Part shown: piece after piece, positions 44,808 to 53,269 of the stretch
How positions within the stretch are numbered: the stretch's first letter is position 1
Layout: each line of letters begins with the position of its first letter
DNA from: Kitasatospora aureofaciens
Lineage (GTDB): Bacteria > Actinomycetota > Actinomycetes > Streptomycetales > Streptomycetaceae
Reading direction: 5' to 3'
Assembly (NCBI RefSeq): GCF_019192735.1
Contig: NZ_JAHTKP010000009.1
Location: forward strand, 124,001 to 188,000
DNA length: 64,000 nt
The notes under the pieces: model-generated
The model's input: only the letters and a program-made list of their open reading frames with translations
Database searches by the model: none
Told to the model about the DNA's origin: nothing
Program-made: the position numbers and the translations under genes

Positions 44808-46203
44808 CCCCGACCCGATTGACGGCCGCTTCGACCTCGCCGCGCTGATCGCCGAACGCGGCGCCGAACGCTACGAGTTGCACAGCCGCTACCTCAACCC
44901 GCAGCTGCCGCGAATGCTCCACACCATCGGCTTCGACAAGTACTACGAGCGCGCCACGGGCCCGTACTTCTACGACGCCGAGGGCAACGAGTACCTCGAC
45001 ATGCTGGCCGGCTTCGGCATCTTCGCGCTCGGCCGCCACCACCCGGTGGTGCGCTCGGCGATCCAGCAGGTGATGGACCTCGACCTGCCCGACCTCGTCC
45101 GCTTCGACTGCTCGCCGCTGCCCGGACTGCTGGCCGAGCGGCTGCTCTCGTACGCGCCGGGGCTGGACCGGGTGTTCTTCGGCAACAGCGGCACCGAGGC
45201 GGTCGAGACCGCGCTCAAGTTCGCCCGCTACGCCACCGGCCGCAAGCGGATCCTCTACGCCGACCACGCCTTCCACGGCCTGACCACCGGCTCGCTCTCG
45301 GTCAACGGGGAGAGCGGCTTCCGCAAGGGCTTCGACCCGCTGCTGCCGGACACCGCCATCCCGCTCGGCGATCTCGGCGCGCTGGCCAAGGAGTTGAAGC
45401 GCGGCGACGTCGCGGCCCTGATCGTCGAGCCGATCCAGGGCAAGGGCGTGCTCGCTCCGCCGCCCGGCTGGCTGCGGGCGGCGCAGGACCTGCTGCACGA
45501 GCACAAGGCGCTGCTGATCTGCGACGAGGTGCAGACCGGGATCGGCCGCACCGGCGAGTTCTTCGCCTACCAGCACGAGGAGGGCGTGCTGCCCGACCTG
45601 GTGTGCGTGGCCAAGGCCCTCTCCGGTGGGTACGTGCCGGTCGGGGCGACGCTCGGCAAGAGCTGGATCTTCGAGAAGGTGTACTCCTCGATGGACCGGG
45701 TGCTGGTGCACTCGGCCAGCTTCGGCTCCAACGCGCAGGCGATGGCGGCCGGGCTGGCGACCCTGGAGGTGATGCGCGACGAGAAGGTGGTCGAGAACTC
45801 CCGCCAGGTAGGCGACCACCTCCGGGAGCGGCTGGCCGCGCTCGTCGACACGTACGAACTGCTCGCCGAGGTGCGCGGCAAGGGGCTGATGATCGGCATC
45901 GAGTTCGGCCGGCCGAAGTCGCTCAAGCTGCGCACCGGGTGGACCGCGCTCCAGGCGGCCCGCAAGGGGCTGTTCGCCCAGATGGTGGTCGTGCCGCTGC
46001 TCCAGCGGCACCGGATCCTGACCCAGGTGTCCGGGGACCACCTGGAGGTGATCAAGCTGATCCCGCCGCTGATCATCACCGAGCGGGATGTGGACCGGTT
46101 CGTCGCCGCCTTCACCGACGTCATGGACGACGCGCACCGGGGGAGCGGCCTGATGTGGGACTTCGGGCGGACGCTCGTGAAGCAGGCGGTCGGCAACCGC
46201 TGA
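44797..46203 (+). CDS. hpnO: HpnO-like class III aminotransferase
   Basis: A 468-residue PLP-dependent aspartate aminotransferase-fold enzyme of class [19 protein letters not shown] binds PLP phosphate, [18 protein letters not shown] contains the catalytic Asp, and [18 protein letters not shown] carries the PLP lysine. It is the last hopanoid gene and most likely introduces the amino group of aminobacteriohopanetriol. The start lies in the dxs 3' end. A hairpin follows. Confidence 0.85.
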   Translation: MPADPDPIDGRFDLAALIAERGAERYELHSRYLNPQLPRMLHTIGFDKYYERATGPYFYDAEGNEYLDMLAGFGIFALGRHHPVVRSAIQQVMDLDLPDLVRFDCSPLPGLLAERLLSYAPGLDRVFFGNSGTEAVETALKFARYATGRKRILYADHAFHGLTTGSLSVNGESGFRKGFDPLLPDTAIPLGDLGALAKELKRGDVAALIVEPIQGKGVLAPPPGWLRAAQDLLHEHKALLICDEVQTGIGRTGEFFAYQHEEGVLPDLVCVAKALSGGYVPVGATLGKSWIFEKVYSSMDRVLVHSASFGSNAQAMAAGLATLEVMRDEKVVENSRQVGDHLRERLAALVDTYELLAEVRGKGLMIGIEFGRPKSLKLRTGWTALQAARKGLFAQMVVVPLLQRHRILTQVSGDHLEVIKLIPPLIITERDVDRFVAAFTDVMDDAHRGSGLMWDFGRTLVKQAVGNR

Positions 46204-46219
46204 GACGTCCACCGCATTG

Positions 46220-46254
46220 GGAGTGGGAAGTCGGCCGGGTCGACTTCCCACTCC
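46220..46254. terminator. Terminator at the end of the hopanoid operon
   Basis: GGAGTGGGAAGTCG-GCCGGGT-CGACTTCCCACTCC: a perfect 14-bp stem, 17 bases after the aminotransferase stop; convergent with the next gene. Confidence 0.88.
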
Positions 46255-46269
46255 GTGGGAGATACCGCG

Positions 46270-46542
46270 TCAGAGCTCGGTCCGGCGGCGCCGGATGACC
46301 ACCACGAGATCGACGACGGCGAACAGGGTGAGCAGGCCGCAGGCGACGGCGAAGCCGGTGAGGGTGCCCCGGCTGGGGGCGCCGTACGTGGGGGAGTTGG
46401 CCGCCCAGACCGCGAAGCCCACGGTGGCCAGGGCGAACAGCGGGGTGAAGGTGAGCGACAGCAGGTACCGGAGCTTGAGGTCGCTGCGGGCGGTCGCGGG
46501 CTCGGTGCCGCTGCGCCAGCGTCGCGGGGTCGTGGTGCGCAT
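46270..46542 (-). CDS. DUF6343-like small membrane protein
   Basis: A 90-residue protein with two hydrophobic segments (near residues 24-44 and 58-80) and a basic C-terminus (VVIRRRRTEL). The N-terminal pattern SGTEPATARSDLKLRYLLSL resembles the DUF6343 family of streptomycetes, function unknown. The ATG at 46542 is 8 bases after GGGAGG. It is divergent from the I78 inhibitor-like gene. Confidence 0.75.
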   Translation of the reverse strand: MRTTTPRRWRSGTEPATARSDLKLRYLLSLTFTPLFALATVGFAVWAANSPTYGAPSRGTLTGFAVACGLLTLFAVVDLVVVIRRRRTEL

Positions 46543-46617
46543 GCCATTCACCTCCCGGCCGTGCGGGTGCGGGCTACGATTCCAGCGTACGTCCGAGGGG
46601 CGGGCCGGGGAGGGGCG

Positions 46618-46833
46618 ATGACGGGGTCGGACGCGGTGGGGCCGGGCGCGATGGGTGACGCCGAGGGCTATGCGGGGCTGCGGGTCGAGCGGGCGGAGGA
46701 GCTGGCCCGGCGGCACGGGTGGGCGGCGGTCCGGGTGCTGGCGCCGGGGGCGATGATGACCATGGACCACCGGGAAGGGCGGCTCAACCTGGCGGTGCGG
46801 GACGGGGTGGTGGAGCGCAGCTGGGAGGGGTGA
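46618..46833 (+). CDS. I78-family peptidase inhibitor-like small protein
   Basis: A 71-residue protein whose C-terminal half, WAAVRVLAPGAMMTMDHREG followed by RLNLAVRDGVV, matches the I78 serine protease inhibitor family (V-R-x-x-x-P-G-x-x-x-T-M-D-x-x-x-x-R-L-N). Most family members are secreted; here no signal peptide is visible, so it may act inside the cell. The ATG follows GGGGAGGGG. Confidence 0.75.
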   Translation: MTGSDAVGPGAMGDAEGYAGLRVERAEELARRHGWAAVRVLAPGAMMTMDHREGRLNLAVRDGVVERSWEG

Positions 46834-46856
46834 CGCCCGCGTCTCGGCGCGTTCTC

Positions 46857-47678
46857 TCAGCGCGTTCGGTACCGGGCGAGGCGCTGCTCGACGGTGGTGA
46901 CCAGCGGTTCCAGCAGGGGGAGCGAGAGCAGCACCAGCAGTCCGGCGGCCCAGCCGGCCAGGACGTCGGTGACCCAGTGGGTGCCCAGGTAGACGGTGGT
47001 CAGGCCGATCGAGCAGGCGGTGGCGGCGGCGAGCACCGCGCCGGTGCGCCGCCAGCGGACCGCGAGGTAGGCGAGCACGCCCCAGGTGACCACGGCGTTC
47101 GCGGTGTGGCCGGAGGGGAAGATGGTGCCGCCGGAGAACAGTTCGGGGGAGCCGACGTACTGGGCGTAGTGCGGTCCGAGCCGGCCGGTGACGATCTTGA
47201 CCGCGCCGACCGTGACGTTGAGCAACAGCAGCGCGATGCCCATCACCAGCAGGGGGCGGAGCCGGCCGAGGCGGTGGGCGCGCCAGCCGAGCCAGGCGAA
47301 GGCGGCGATCGCGGAGGGCCCGCGCTGGCCGGCCACCACCCAGGTGTCGAGCAGCGGCTGCAGACTGGGCCAGCGCTCGTAGGGGCGCAGCAGCCGGACC
47401 GACCAGTCGAGGTCGACGAGGGCGGTGTTGAGCAGTACACCGGCCAGTACCAGCAGATATACGGCGAGGGTGGCGGCGAGCAGCGTGGTCCGGCGGCGGC
47501 TCATCGGCGGCCAGCCGGGCTCGGGGCGGTCCGGGCCGGGGCGGTCACGGCGGGCCGGGACCGGGTGCTCGCGGCCGGTGGGGCTCGGGCGCTCGCGACG
47601 GGTGGCGGGGTTCTCCGGGCCCTGGTTCGGAAATTGCCGGGAGGTACTCGGGGCTTGCACGGGGGTGACCTTACCCAT
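46857..47678 (-). CDS. PAP2-family membrane phosphatase
   Basis: A phosphatidic acid phosphatase type 2 membrane protein of about 273 residues. After a Pro/Arg-rich tail of about 55 residues come six hydrophobic segments and the three PAP2 motifs: KIVTGRLGP, then FPSGHTANAV (P-S-G-H) and SIGLTTVYLGTHWVTDVLAG (H-x-x-x-D). Its substrate could be undecaprenyl diphosphate or a phospholipid phosphate. The start is uncertain: ATG 47678 is used here, an ATG at 47729 would add 17 residues, and the domain itself begins near 47505. Confidence 0.85.
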   Translation of the reverse strand: MGKVTPVQAPSTSRQFPNQGPENPATRRERPSPTGREHPVPARRDRPGPDRPEPGWPPMSRRRTTLLAATLAVYLLVLAGVLLNTALVDLDWSVRLLRPYERWPSLQPLLDTWVVAGQRGPSAIAAFAWLGWRAHRLGRLRPLLVMGIALLLLNVTVGAVKIVTGRLGPHYAQYVGSPELFSGGTIFPSGHTANAVVTWGVLAYLAVRWRRTGAVLAAATACSIGLTTVYLGTHWVTDVLAGWAAGLLVLLSLPLLEPLVTTVEQRLARYRTR

Positions 47679-47830
47679 CCGTCCGGTGCCATTTCGGAGG
47701 GAATTGTCATTTTCCCGGGAAATCGACAATCCGCCCGGCAGAGGATGGTCCGGGGAGTGATTTCCGCTATTGCCCGATCGAAAGTCCGTGTGGTGTTCGA
47801 ATCATTCTTCAAAAGGGCCGGTAAAGCGAA

Positions 47831-47867
47831 CGGAGTGGGTGGCCGGTCGGGCCGGTCTCCCACTCCG
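47831..47867 (-). terminator. Terminator downstream of fabG
   Basis: CGGAGTGGG and CCCACTCCG enclose 19 bases, with a further GGCCGG/GGGCCGG inner pairing. It lies 26 bases beyond the fabG stop on the minus strand. Confidence 0.65.
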
Positions 47868-47892
47868 TGGTCACCCTGTGTAGGTCGCGTGC

Positions 47893-48657
47893 TCAGTCGA
47901 GGGGGCCGCCGGCGACGTAGATCACCTGGCCGGAGACGAACCCGGCGCCCTCGCTTGCCAGGAACGAGATGGTGTGGGCCACATCCTCAGGCATACCGAC
48001 CCGCTGGACCGGGATCTGTGAGGCTGCGGCCCGCTTGAAGTCTTCGAAGTCCATGCCGACGCGGGCCGCGGTGGCTGCTGTCATGTCCGTGGCGATGAAG
48101 CCGGGGGCCACCGCGTTGGCGGTGATGCCGAACTTGCCGAGCTCGATGGCCAAAGTCTTGGTGAAGCCCTGGAGGCCGGCCTTGGCGGCCGAGTAGTTGG
48201 CCTGGCCGCGGTTGCCCTGGGCGGACGAGGAGGACAGGTTGACGATGCGGCCGAAACCGGCGTCCACCATGTGCTTCTGCACCGCGCGGGTCATCAGGAA
48301 GGCGCCGCGCAGGTGGACGTTCATGACCGTGTCCCAGTCGGACTCGGACATCTTGAAGAGCAGGTTGTCGCGGAGCACGCCCGCGTTGTTGACCAGCACG
48401 ACCGGGGCGCCGAGCTCGGCCGCCACGCGGTCCACCGCGGCCTGGACCTGCGCGGCGTCGGAGACGTCGGCGCCGATCGCGAGCGCCTTGCCGCCGGCCG
48501 CGGTGATCCGGTCGACGGTGTCCTTGCCGGCCGCTTCGTCCAGGTCGAGGACGGCGACGGCATAGCCGTCGGCGGCCAGCCGGACGGCGGTGGCGGCGCC
48601 CAGGCCGCGTGCGGCGCCGGTGACGACGGCGACCCGGGGGGTGCTCTGCTCGGTCAT
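47893..48657 (-). CDS. fabG: FabG-like 3-oxoacyl-ACP reductase (SDR)
   Basis: A 254-residue classical short-chain dehydrogenase. VAVVTGAARGLGAATAVRLA is the NADPH loop; NNAG, the catalytic Ser/Tyr/Lys (SSSSAQGNRGQANYSAAKAG), and NAVAPGFIATDM follow. FabG reduces 3-oxoacyl-ACP in fatty acid synthesis. Streptomycetes have many FabG homologues, so the true substrate could be another 3-oxoacyl or ketone. It stands alone. Confidence 0.88.
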   Translation of the reverse strand: MTEQSTPRVAVVTGAARGLGAATAVRLAADGYAVAVLDLDEAAGKDTVDRITAAGGKALAIGADVSDAAQVQAAVDRVAAELGAPVVLVNNAGVLRDNLLFKMSESDWDTVMNVHLRGAFLMTRAVQKHMVDAGFGRIVNLSSSSAQGNRGQANYSAAKAGLQGFTKTLAIELGKFGITANAVAPGFIATDMTAATAARVGMDFEDFKRAAASQIPVQRVGMPEDVAHTISFLASEGAGFVSGQVIYVAGGPLD

Positions 48658-49032
48658 GCTCGCTCTCGTCTCTCTCAGGGTTTTCCCAGGGAAGGCGTCC
48701 CCGGGGTGACGGTGGCCACACCCTACCCGCGAGTAGGGAGGGCGGCCAGGGTGGAGAGCCGCAGGTGACGGTGGGTAAGGACCGACCGGTCGGCTTTCTG
48801 CTGAGAACGGGTTAACGAGAAGGCGTGGCGGCGCGTAAATATGCCAATGTTGCCGAACCTGCGTCTACTATCCGCCCCTGCCTGCCAGCGAGGGCTCACC
48901 GTTTGTATAGTGTCCGCCAGCAGCCACCGGCTGCACGGCTGGCGCGCCCTCCCTCATAGCGGGACGCCCACTCGCCGTTACTGCCCCACCCGGGTGTCCC
49001 ACACACACCGGGTGTGACATCGGGACGGATAC
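48658..49032. other. Divergent intergenic region, fabG / tandem marR
   Basis: 375 bases. TATAGT at 48905-48910 inside GTTTGTATAGTGTCC is a good -10-like box for the rightward gene, although there is no clear -35. The stretch CGTAAATATGCCAATGTTGCC near 48834 is unusually AT-rich for this genome. CACCCGGGTGTCCCACACACACCGGGTGTGACAT (given as two ACCGGGTG/CACCCGGG-type half sites) near 48988-49017 forms imperfect inverted repeats and may be an operator for the MarR protein. Confidence 0.45.
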
Positions 49033-49926
49033 ATGGTGCTGGGGGAGATCCCGACGACCCGCGTGTCCGAGCGACTGCAGCAGTCGCCCGGGCACCTCAT
49101 TCGTGTTGCACAGCAGGTTCACACCCGGCTGTGGTCGGAGCACGTGGGAGCCGATCTCACGGCTCCGCAGTTCGCCGTACTGCTGGTCCTCGCCCTGGAA
49201 CCGGGCGCCGACCAGCGGACGGTCGGCGAGCGCGCGTCGCTGGACAAGGCCACGATGGCGGAGATGGTCGCGCGGCTGGTCCGCCGCGGCCTGGTGCTGC
49301 GAAGGCGCGACCCGGCCGACGGCCGGCGCAAGCTCCTCGCTCTCTCGCAGAGCGGGGCGCAGGCGGTGCGCGAGGCCACCGGCGGAGTGGTCCGGGTGCA
49401 GCGCACCCTGTTCGAGCCGCTCAGCGCGGACGAGCAGGTCGAGATCGTCCGGGTGATGGCCAAGATAGCCAGGCTGGAGCCCGCCGCGGTGGTGTTCACC
49501 GACTCGCGGCCGATCCTGGACGCGCAGCGGGCGATCGGCTACCTGATCAGGGTGAGCCAGCAGGTGCACACCAAGCTCTGGTCGGAGCACGTCGGCGCGG
49601 AGCTGACGGCCCCCCAGTACGCGGTACTGGACGCGCTGGAGCTGGAGCCCGGGGCCGACCAGCGAACGGTCGGTGAACTGGCCTCGCTGGACAAGGCGAC
49701 GATGGCCGAGATGGTGAGCCGTCTCGTCCGTCGTGGCCTGGTGCAGCGGCGCCGGGACCCCTCGGACGGGCGGCGCAACCTGCTCTCGCTCTCACCGGCG
49801 GGCCAGGACCTGCTGCACCGCTCGGCCGCGGGTGTCGCCGAGGTCCAGCGGCTGCTGCTGGCGCCGCTGGAGGAGCACGAGCACGCGCCGGCGCTGGCGA
49901 TCATCGGCAAGGCGGCCAGGCTTTAG
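49033..49926 (+). CDS. Tandem MarR protein (two MarR domains in one chain)
   Basis: A 297-residue regulator made of two complete MarR winged-helix domains (about residues 20-155 and 165-297). The copies are very alike: LIRVAQQVHTRLWSEHVGAD versus LIRVSQQVHTKLWSEHVGAE, and ASLDKATMAEMVARLVRRGL versus ASLDKATMAEMVSRLVRRGL. MarR proteins act as dimers, so the chain may be a single-chain dimer binding a palindrome. Target and ligand are unknown; no enzyme gene is coupled to it. A terminator hairpin lies downstream. Confidence 0.93.
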   Translation: MVLGEIPTTRVSERLQQSPGHLIRVAQQVHTRLWSEHVGADLTAPQFAVLLVLALEPGADQRTVGERASLDKATMAEMVARLVRRGLVLRRRDPADGRRKLLALSQSGAQAVREATGGVVRVQRTLFEPLSADEQVEIVRVMAKIARLEPAAVVFTDSRPILDAQRAIGYLIRVSQQVHTKLWSEHVGAELTAPQYAVLDALELEPGADQRTVGELASLDKATMAEMVSRLVRRGLVQRRRDPSDGRRNLLSLSPAGQDLLHRSAAGVAEVQRLLLAPLEEHEHAPALAIIGKAARL

Positions 49927-50055
49927 GCCGCCCTCTGAACGCCAGCCAAAACGATTCGCCAACGTACGGACAGCCCCCGGGCCGGGGCGCCGGTGATTCG
50001 GGTCGGTTGGACGGGTTCGCAGGTGACGCGCTGCTGAGCGCTTCATCGAGGCATG

Positions 50056-50096
50056 CGGAAGACCGCCCACCCCTGCACGGGGTGGGCGGTCTTCCG
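50056..50096. terminator. Bidirectional terminator
   Basis: CGGAAGACCGCCCACCCC-TGCAC-GGGGTGGGCGGTCTTCCG: a perfect 18-bp stem with a 5-base loop between convergent marR and aldo-keto reductase genes. Confidence 0.93.
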
Positions 50097-50153
50097 ATGT
50101 GACCGGTTGTCAGTCAGTCGGGCGGCGGGTGGGGTTGGTTCCCGCCGGTGCCG

Positions 50154-51017
50154 TCAGTTCCAGTCGAAATGCTGCGGGTCCGGGCCGATGCGCTTGCCGG
50201 TGGCGATCCCGGCGATCGCGGCGAGGTCGTCCGCGTCCAGCTCGAAGCCGGCCACGTCCAGGTTCTCCCGGATCCGGGACGGGGTGACGGACTTCGGGAT
50301 CGCGATCACGCCGCGCTGCAGGTGCCAGCGGAGCACCACCTGGGCGGCCGTGCGGCCGTGCTTCTCGGCGATCTTCGCCAGCGCCGGCTCCGAGAGCAGC
50401 TCCTTGCCCTGGCCGAGCGGGCTCCACGCCTCGGTGGCGATGTCGTGCTCGGCGTGGAAGGCGCGCAGCTCGTCCTGCGGGAAGTACGGGTGCAGCTCGA
50501 CCTGGTTCAGCACCGGGACGACCGAGGCCTCGTCGAGCAGGCGGGTCAGCTGCTCGGGGCCGAAGTTGGAGACGCCGATCGACTTGACCCGGCCGTCCGC
50601 CTTCAGCTGCTCGAAGGCCTTCCAGACGTTGAGGTAGCTGCCGTGCATCGGGCGCGGCCAGTGGATCAGGTAGAGGTCGAGGTAGTCGAGGCCGAGCTTG
50701 GCCAGCGAGGCGTCGAACTCGCGCAGCACCGCGTCCCGGCCCTGCTCGCCGGACCAGTCGCGGGTGCCGGAGTTCCACAGCTTGGTGGTGATGTAGAGGT
50801 CCTCGCGGGCCACGCCGCCCGCCAGCGCGTCGGCGATCGCCTGGCCGGTGCCCGCCTCGTTCTCGTAGATCGCCGCGGTGTCGATGGAGCGGTAGCCCGC
50901 CTCGATCGCGGTGCGGACGGCGGGGGTCGCCTCGCTGTCCGGGACCTGCCACACGCCGAAGCCGAGCTGCGGGATCTGCGCGCCGTCGTTCAGGGTCAGG
51001 CTGGGGATGTTGCTCAC
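50154..51017 (-). CDS. Aldo-keto reductase (YvgN / 2,5-DKG reductase type)
   Basis: A 287-residue NADPH-dependent TIM-barrel reductase. The catalytic tetrad is in place: SIDTAAIYENE (Asp, Tyr), TTKLW (Lys) and LYLIHWPRP (His). SNFGPEQL and AIPKSVTPSRIRENL bind cofactor. The substrate is unknown; typical ones are methylglyoxal and small aldehydes. The GTG at 51017 starts at the conserved domain; frames further upstream give only low-complexity sequence. Confidence 0.88.
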   Translation of the reverse strand: MSNIPSLTLNDGAQIPQLGFGVWQVPDSEATPAVRTAIEAGYRSIDTAAIYENEAGTGQAIADALAGGVAREDLYITTKLWNSGTRDWSGEQGRDAVLREFDASLAKLGLDYLDLYLIHWPRPMHGSYLNVWKAFEQLKADGRVKSIGVSNFGPEQLTRLLDEASVVPVLNQVELHPYFPQDELRAFHAEHDIATEAWSPLGQGKELLSEPALAKIAEKHGRTAAQVVLRWHLQRGVIAIPKSVTPSRIRENLDVAGFELDADDLAAIAGIATGKRIGPDPQHFDWN

Positions 51018-51357
51018 GGGAAGGGGTGCCCTTCTGGTCGGCCATGGGTTCCAGTGGGGCAACTGGCGCTCGGACGGGATTTGTTCCCGCATCTTTGCCG
51101 CCGTTTGGGGGAATCTTGCGGGCGTGCGGGCCGCCCTGACGGGGAGCCGCGGGCGGGCGGGCGGAAAACCTGTTGCGTGGATCACATTGCGGTTGGCAGG
51201 CTCGCGGTCATGACCTCCTGAGATCCGGGCCCTTCGTGCCCCTCCCTTGTCCGTCCGGCTCCGCTGCCGGGCGTGTTCCCGTTGCCGCGTCGAGGTGTCG
51301 TGCTGACGTCTCGTCCTGTTGCGCCGCGTCGCTGTGCCGCGCGTCCCCTCCCCCCCC

Positions 51358-51407
51358 GAACTACCCCGAACTGCCCTGAACCACCCTGAACCACCCCGAA
51401 CCACCCC
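51358..51407. repeat. Five decamer repeats in the ABC gene leader
   Basis: Five successive 10-bp units: GAACTACCCC, GAACTGCCCT, GAACCACCCT, GAACCACCCC, GAACCACCCC. They end 13 bases before the start codon of the first ABC exporter gene. The period is one helical turn. Confidence 0.85.
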
Positions 51408-51420
51408 CCATCGGAGTGTC

Positions 51421-53205
51421 ATGCCGCTCGCGTCCCTGCCGTTGGCCGATCCCGGCCGTCCCGATCTCTCCTCACCCCTGGCCTTCCTGCGCTGGCTGCA
51501 GCGCAGCCAGCGGCGCGGGCAGGTGCTCGCCACCTGCTGGGCGCTGCTGGAGATGGGCTGTCAGGCCGCCCTGCCGATACCGCTCGGGCACGGCGTGCAG
51601 GCCGCCGTGGACGGCGACGCCACCGGGATCTGGCGGGCCGGCGCCGCTGTGGTGGGGCTCTCCGTGGCGGCCTCGCTCGGCACCGTGCTGTTGCACCGTC
51701 AGGCGGTCTGGAACTGGATCCATGCCGCCACCCAGGTACGGCAGTTGGTGGCCCGTCAGGCATCGCTGCTGGGCGGCGCGCTATCCCGGCGGATCGCCAC
51801 CGGGGAGGTGGTCGCGGTCGGCAGCGGGGACGTCGCGAAGATCGGCTGGTACGTCGAGCTGACCGCCCGGCTGCGGGCCGCGGTGCTCGTCTGGCTGGCC
51901 GTCGGCTCGGTGATCCTGGTGGCCGAGCCGCTGCTCGGCGTGGCCGTCCTGCTCGGTGTGCCGGTGCTGGCGGTCTCCGTCTGGCCGTTGCTCGGGCCGT
52001 TCGAGCGGCGCTACGACGAGCAGCGCGCGCTGGGCGGCAAGGCCACCGCGCTGGCGGCCGACACCGTCGCCGGGTTGCGGGTGCTGCGCGGGATCGGCGG
52101 CGAGGAGCTGTTCCTGACCCGGTACCGGGCGGCGTCCCAGAAGGTGCGTGCCGCGGCCGTCCGCTCGGCCCGGCTCTGGTCCCTGATGCAGGCCCAACAG
52201 GTGCTGCTGCCAGGCCTGTTCGTCGTCGGGGTGACGTGGTACGGCGCCCGGTTGGCGGCCGACGGGCGGATCGCCGTCGGCACCCTGATCGCGGTGTACG
52301 GGGCGACCGCCTATCTCGCCTCGCCGCTGCGGATCCTGGGCGAGTCCGCGCACGCGTGGACGGTCGCGCGGGTCTCCGCCGGGCGGGCCGTCCGGCTGCT
52401 CTCGCTCGACCGGGCCGACGGGTCGCGCGACGCCTCGCCCGGGCCGGTCCTCGGCCGGCCCGAGCACGGTGACCTGTACGACCCGGCGACCGGGCTGACC
52501 GCGCGGGCCGGGGAGCTGACCGCCGTGGTCTGTGGGGATCCGGACTTCGCCGGGGCGCTGGCCGAGCGGCTCGGCGGGCACGTCCCGCGGGCCGAGGACG
52601 AGCCGGCGCAGCCCTCCGTCCGGCTCGGCGGCACCGAGCTGGACGCGGTGCCGCTGGCCGAGGCCAGGGCGGCGGTGCTGGTCCACGACAAGGAGCCGGT
52701 GCTGCTCTCCGGCACCCTCGCCGGGCTGCTCGACGTCCCGGCCTCGGGGCGGGTGCCGGCCGCTGAGGCGCTGGCAGCCGCCCAGGCCGACGACGTGCTG
52801 GAGGCCCTGGTGGACGGCTCGCCGGACTGCGCGGGGGACGTGATGCGGGCCCGCATCACCGAGCGCGGCCGCTCGCTGTCCGGCGGCCAGCGGCAGCGGC
52901 TGGCGCTGGCCCGCGCCCTGCTGGCGGACCCGCCGGTGCTCGTCCTGGACGAGCCGACCAGTGCGGTGGACGCCCACACCGAGTCGCGGATCGCGGCCGG
53001 GCTGCGGGACAGCCGGGCGGGCCGGACGACCGTGGTCTTCGCGACCAGCCCGCTGCTGCTCGACCGGGCCGACCGGGTGGTGCTGGTCCGCGACGGCCGG
53101 GCCGTCGCGGCCGGGCGGCACCGCGAACTGATGGACACCGAACCGGCCTACCGCGCGGTGGTCACCCGCGCCGTGGAGCCGGCCACCGTCGGGGAGGGTG
53201 CATGA
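51421..53205 (+). CDS. ABC exporter half-transporter with degenerate Walker A (subunit A)
   Basis: A 594-residue fused membrane-ATPase protein (six hydrophobic segments, then an ATPase domain from about residue 345). The ATP-binding loop is lost: where Walker A is expected (ELTAVVCGDPDFAGALAERL, about residue 370) there is no G-x-x-G-x-G-K-S/T. The H-loop histidine is also absent (VVFATSPLLLDRAD). The signature (GRSLSGGQRQRLALARALL) and Walker B (VLVLDEPTSAVDAH) are intact. Its partner, encoded 64 bases downstream, shows the opposite pattern, so the two should form an asymmetric heterodimer. Substrate unknown. The ATG is preceded by CGGAG. Confidence 0.9.
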   Translation: MPLASLPLADPGRPDLSSPLAFLRWLQRSQRRGQVLATCWALLEMGCQAALPIPLGHGVQAAVDGDATGIWRAGAAVVGLSVAASLGTVLLHRQAVWNWIHAATQVRQLVARQASLLGGALSRRIATGEVVAVGSGDVAKIGWYVELTARLRAAVLVWLAVGSVILVAEPLLGVAVLLGVPVLAVSVWPLLGPFERRYDEQRALGGKATALAADTVAGLRVLRGIGGEELFLTRYRAASQKVRAAAVRSARLWSLMQAQQVLLPGLFVVGVTWYGARLAADGRIAVGTLIAVYGATAYLASPLRILGESAHAWTVARVSAGRAVRLLSLDRADGSRDASPGPVLGRPEHGDLYDPATGLTARAGELTAVVCGDPDFAGALAERLGGHVPRAEDEPAQPSVRLGGTELDAVPLAEARAAVLVHDKEPVLLSGTLAGLLDVPASGRVPAAEALAAAQADDVLEALVDGSPDCAGDVMRARITERGRSLSGGQRQRLALARALLADPPVLVLDEPTSAVDAHTESRIAAGLRDSRAGRTTVVFATSPLLLDRADRVVLVRDGRAVAAGRHRELMDTEPAYRAVVTRAVEPATVGEGA

Positions 53206-53269
53206 ACGCGACCCAACCATCGGACTGTTCAAGAGAGTTGAACCGCGCACGAGAGTTGAGGAGCGGGTC

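Noticed and set aside
48868..49590. A leftward frame of 240 codons opposite the MarR gene
   Set aside because: Antisense shadow of the tandem MarR coding region.
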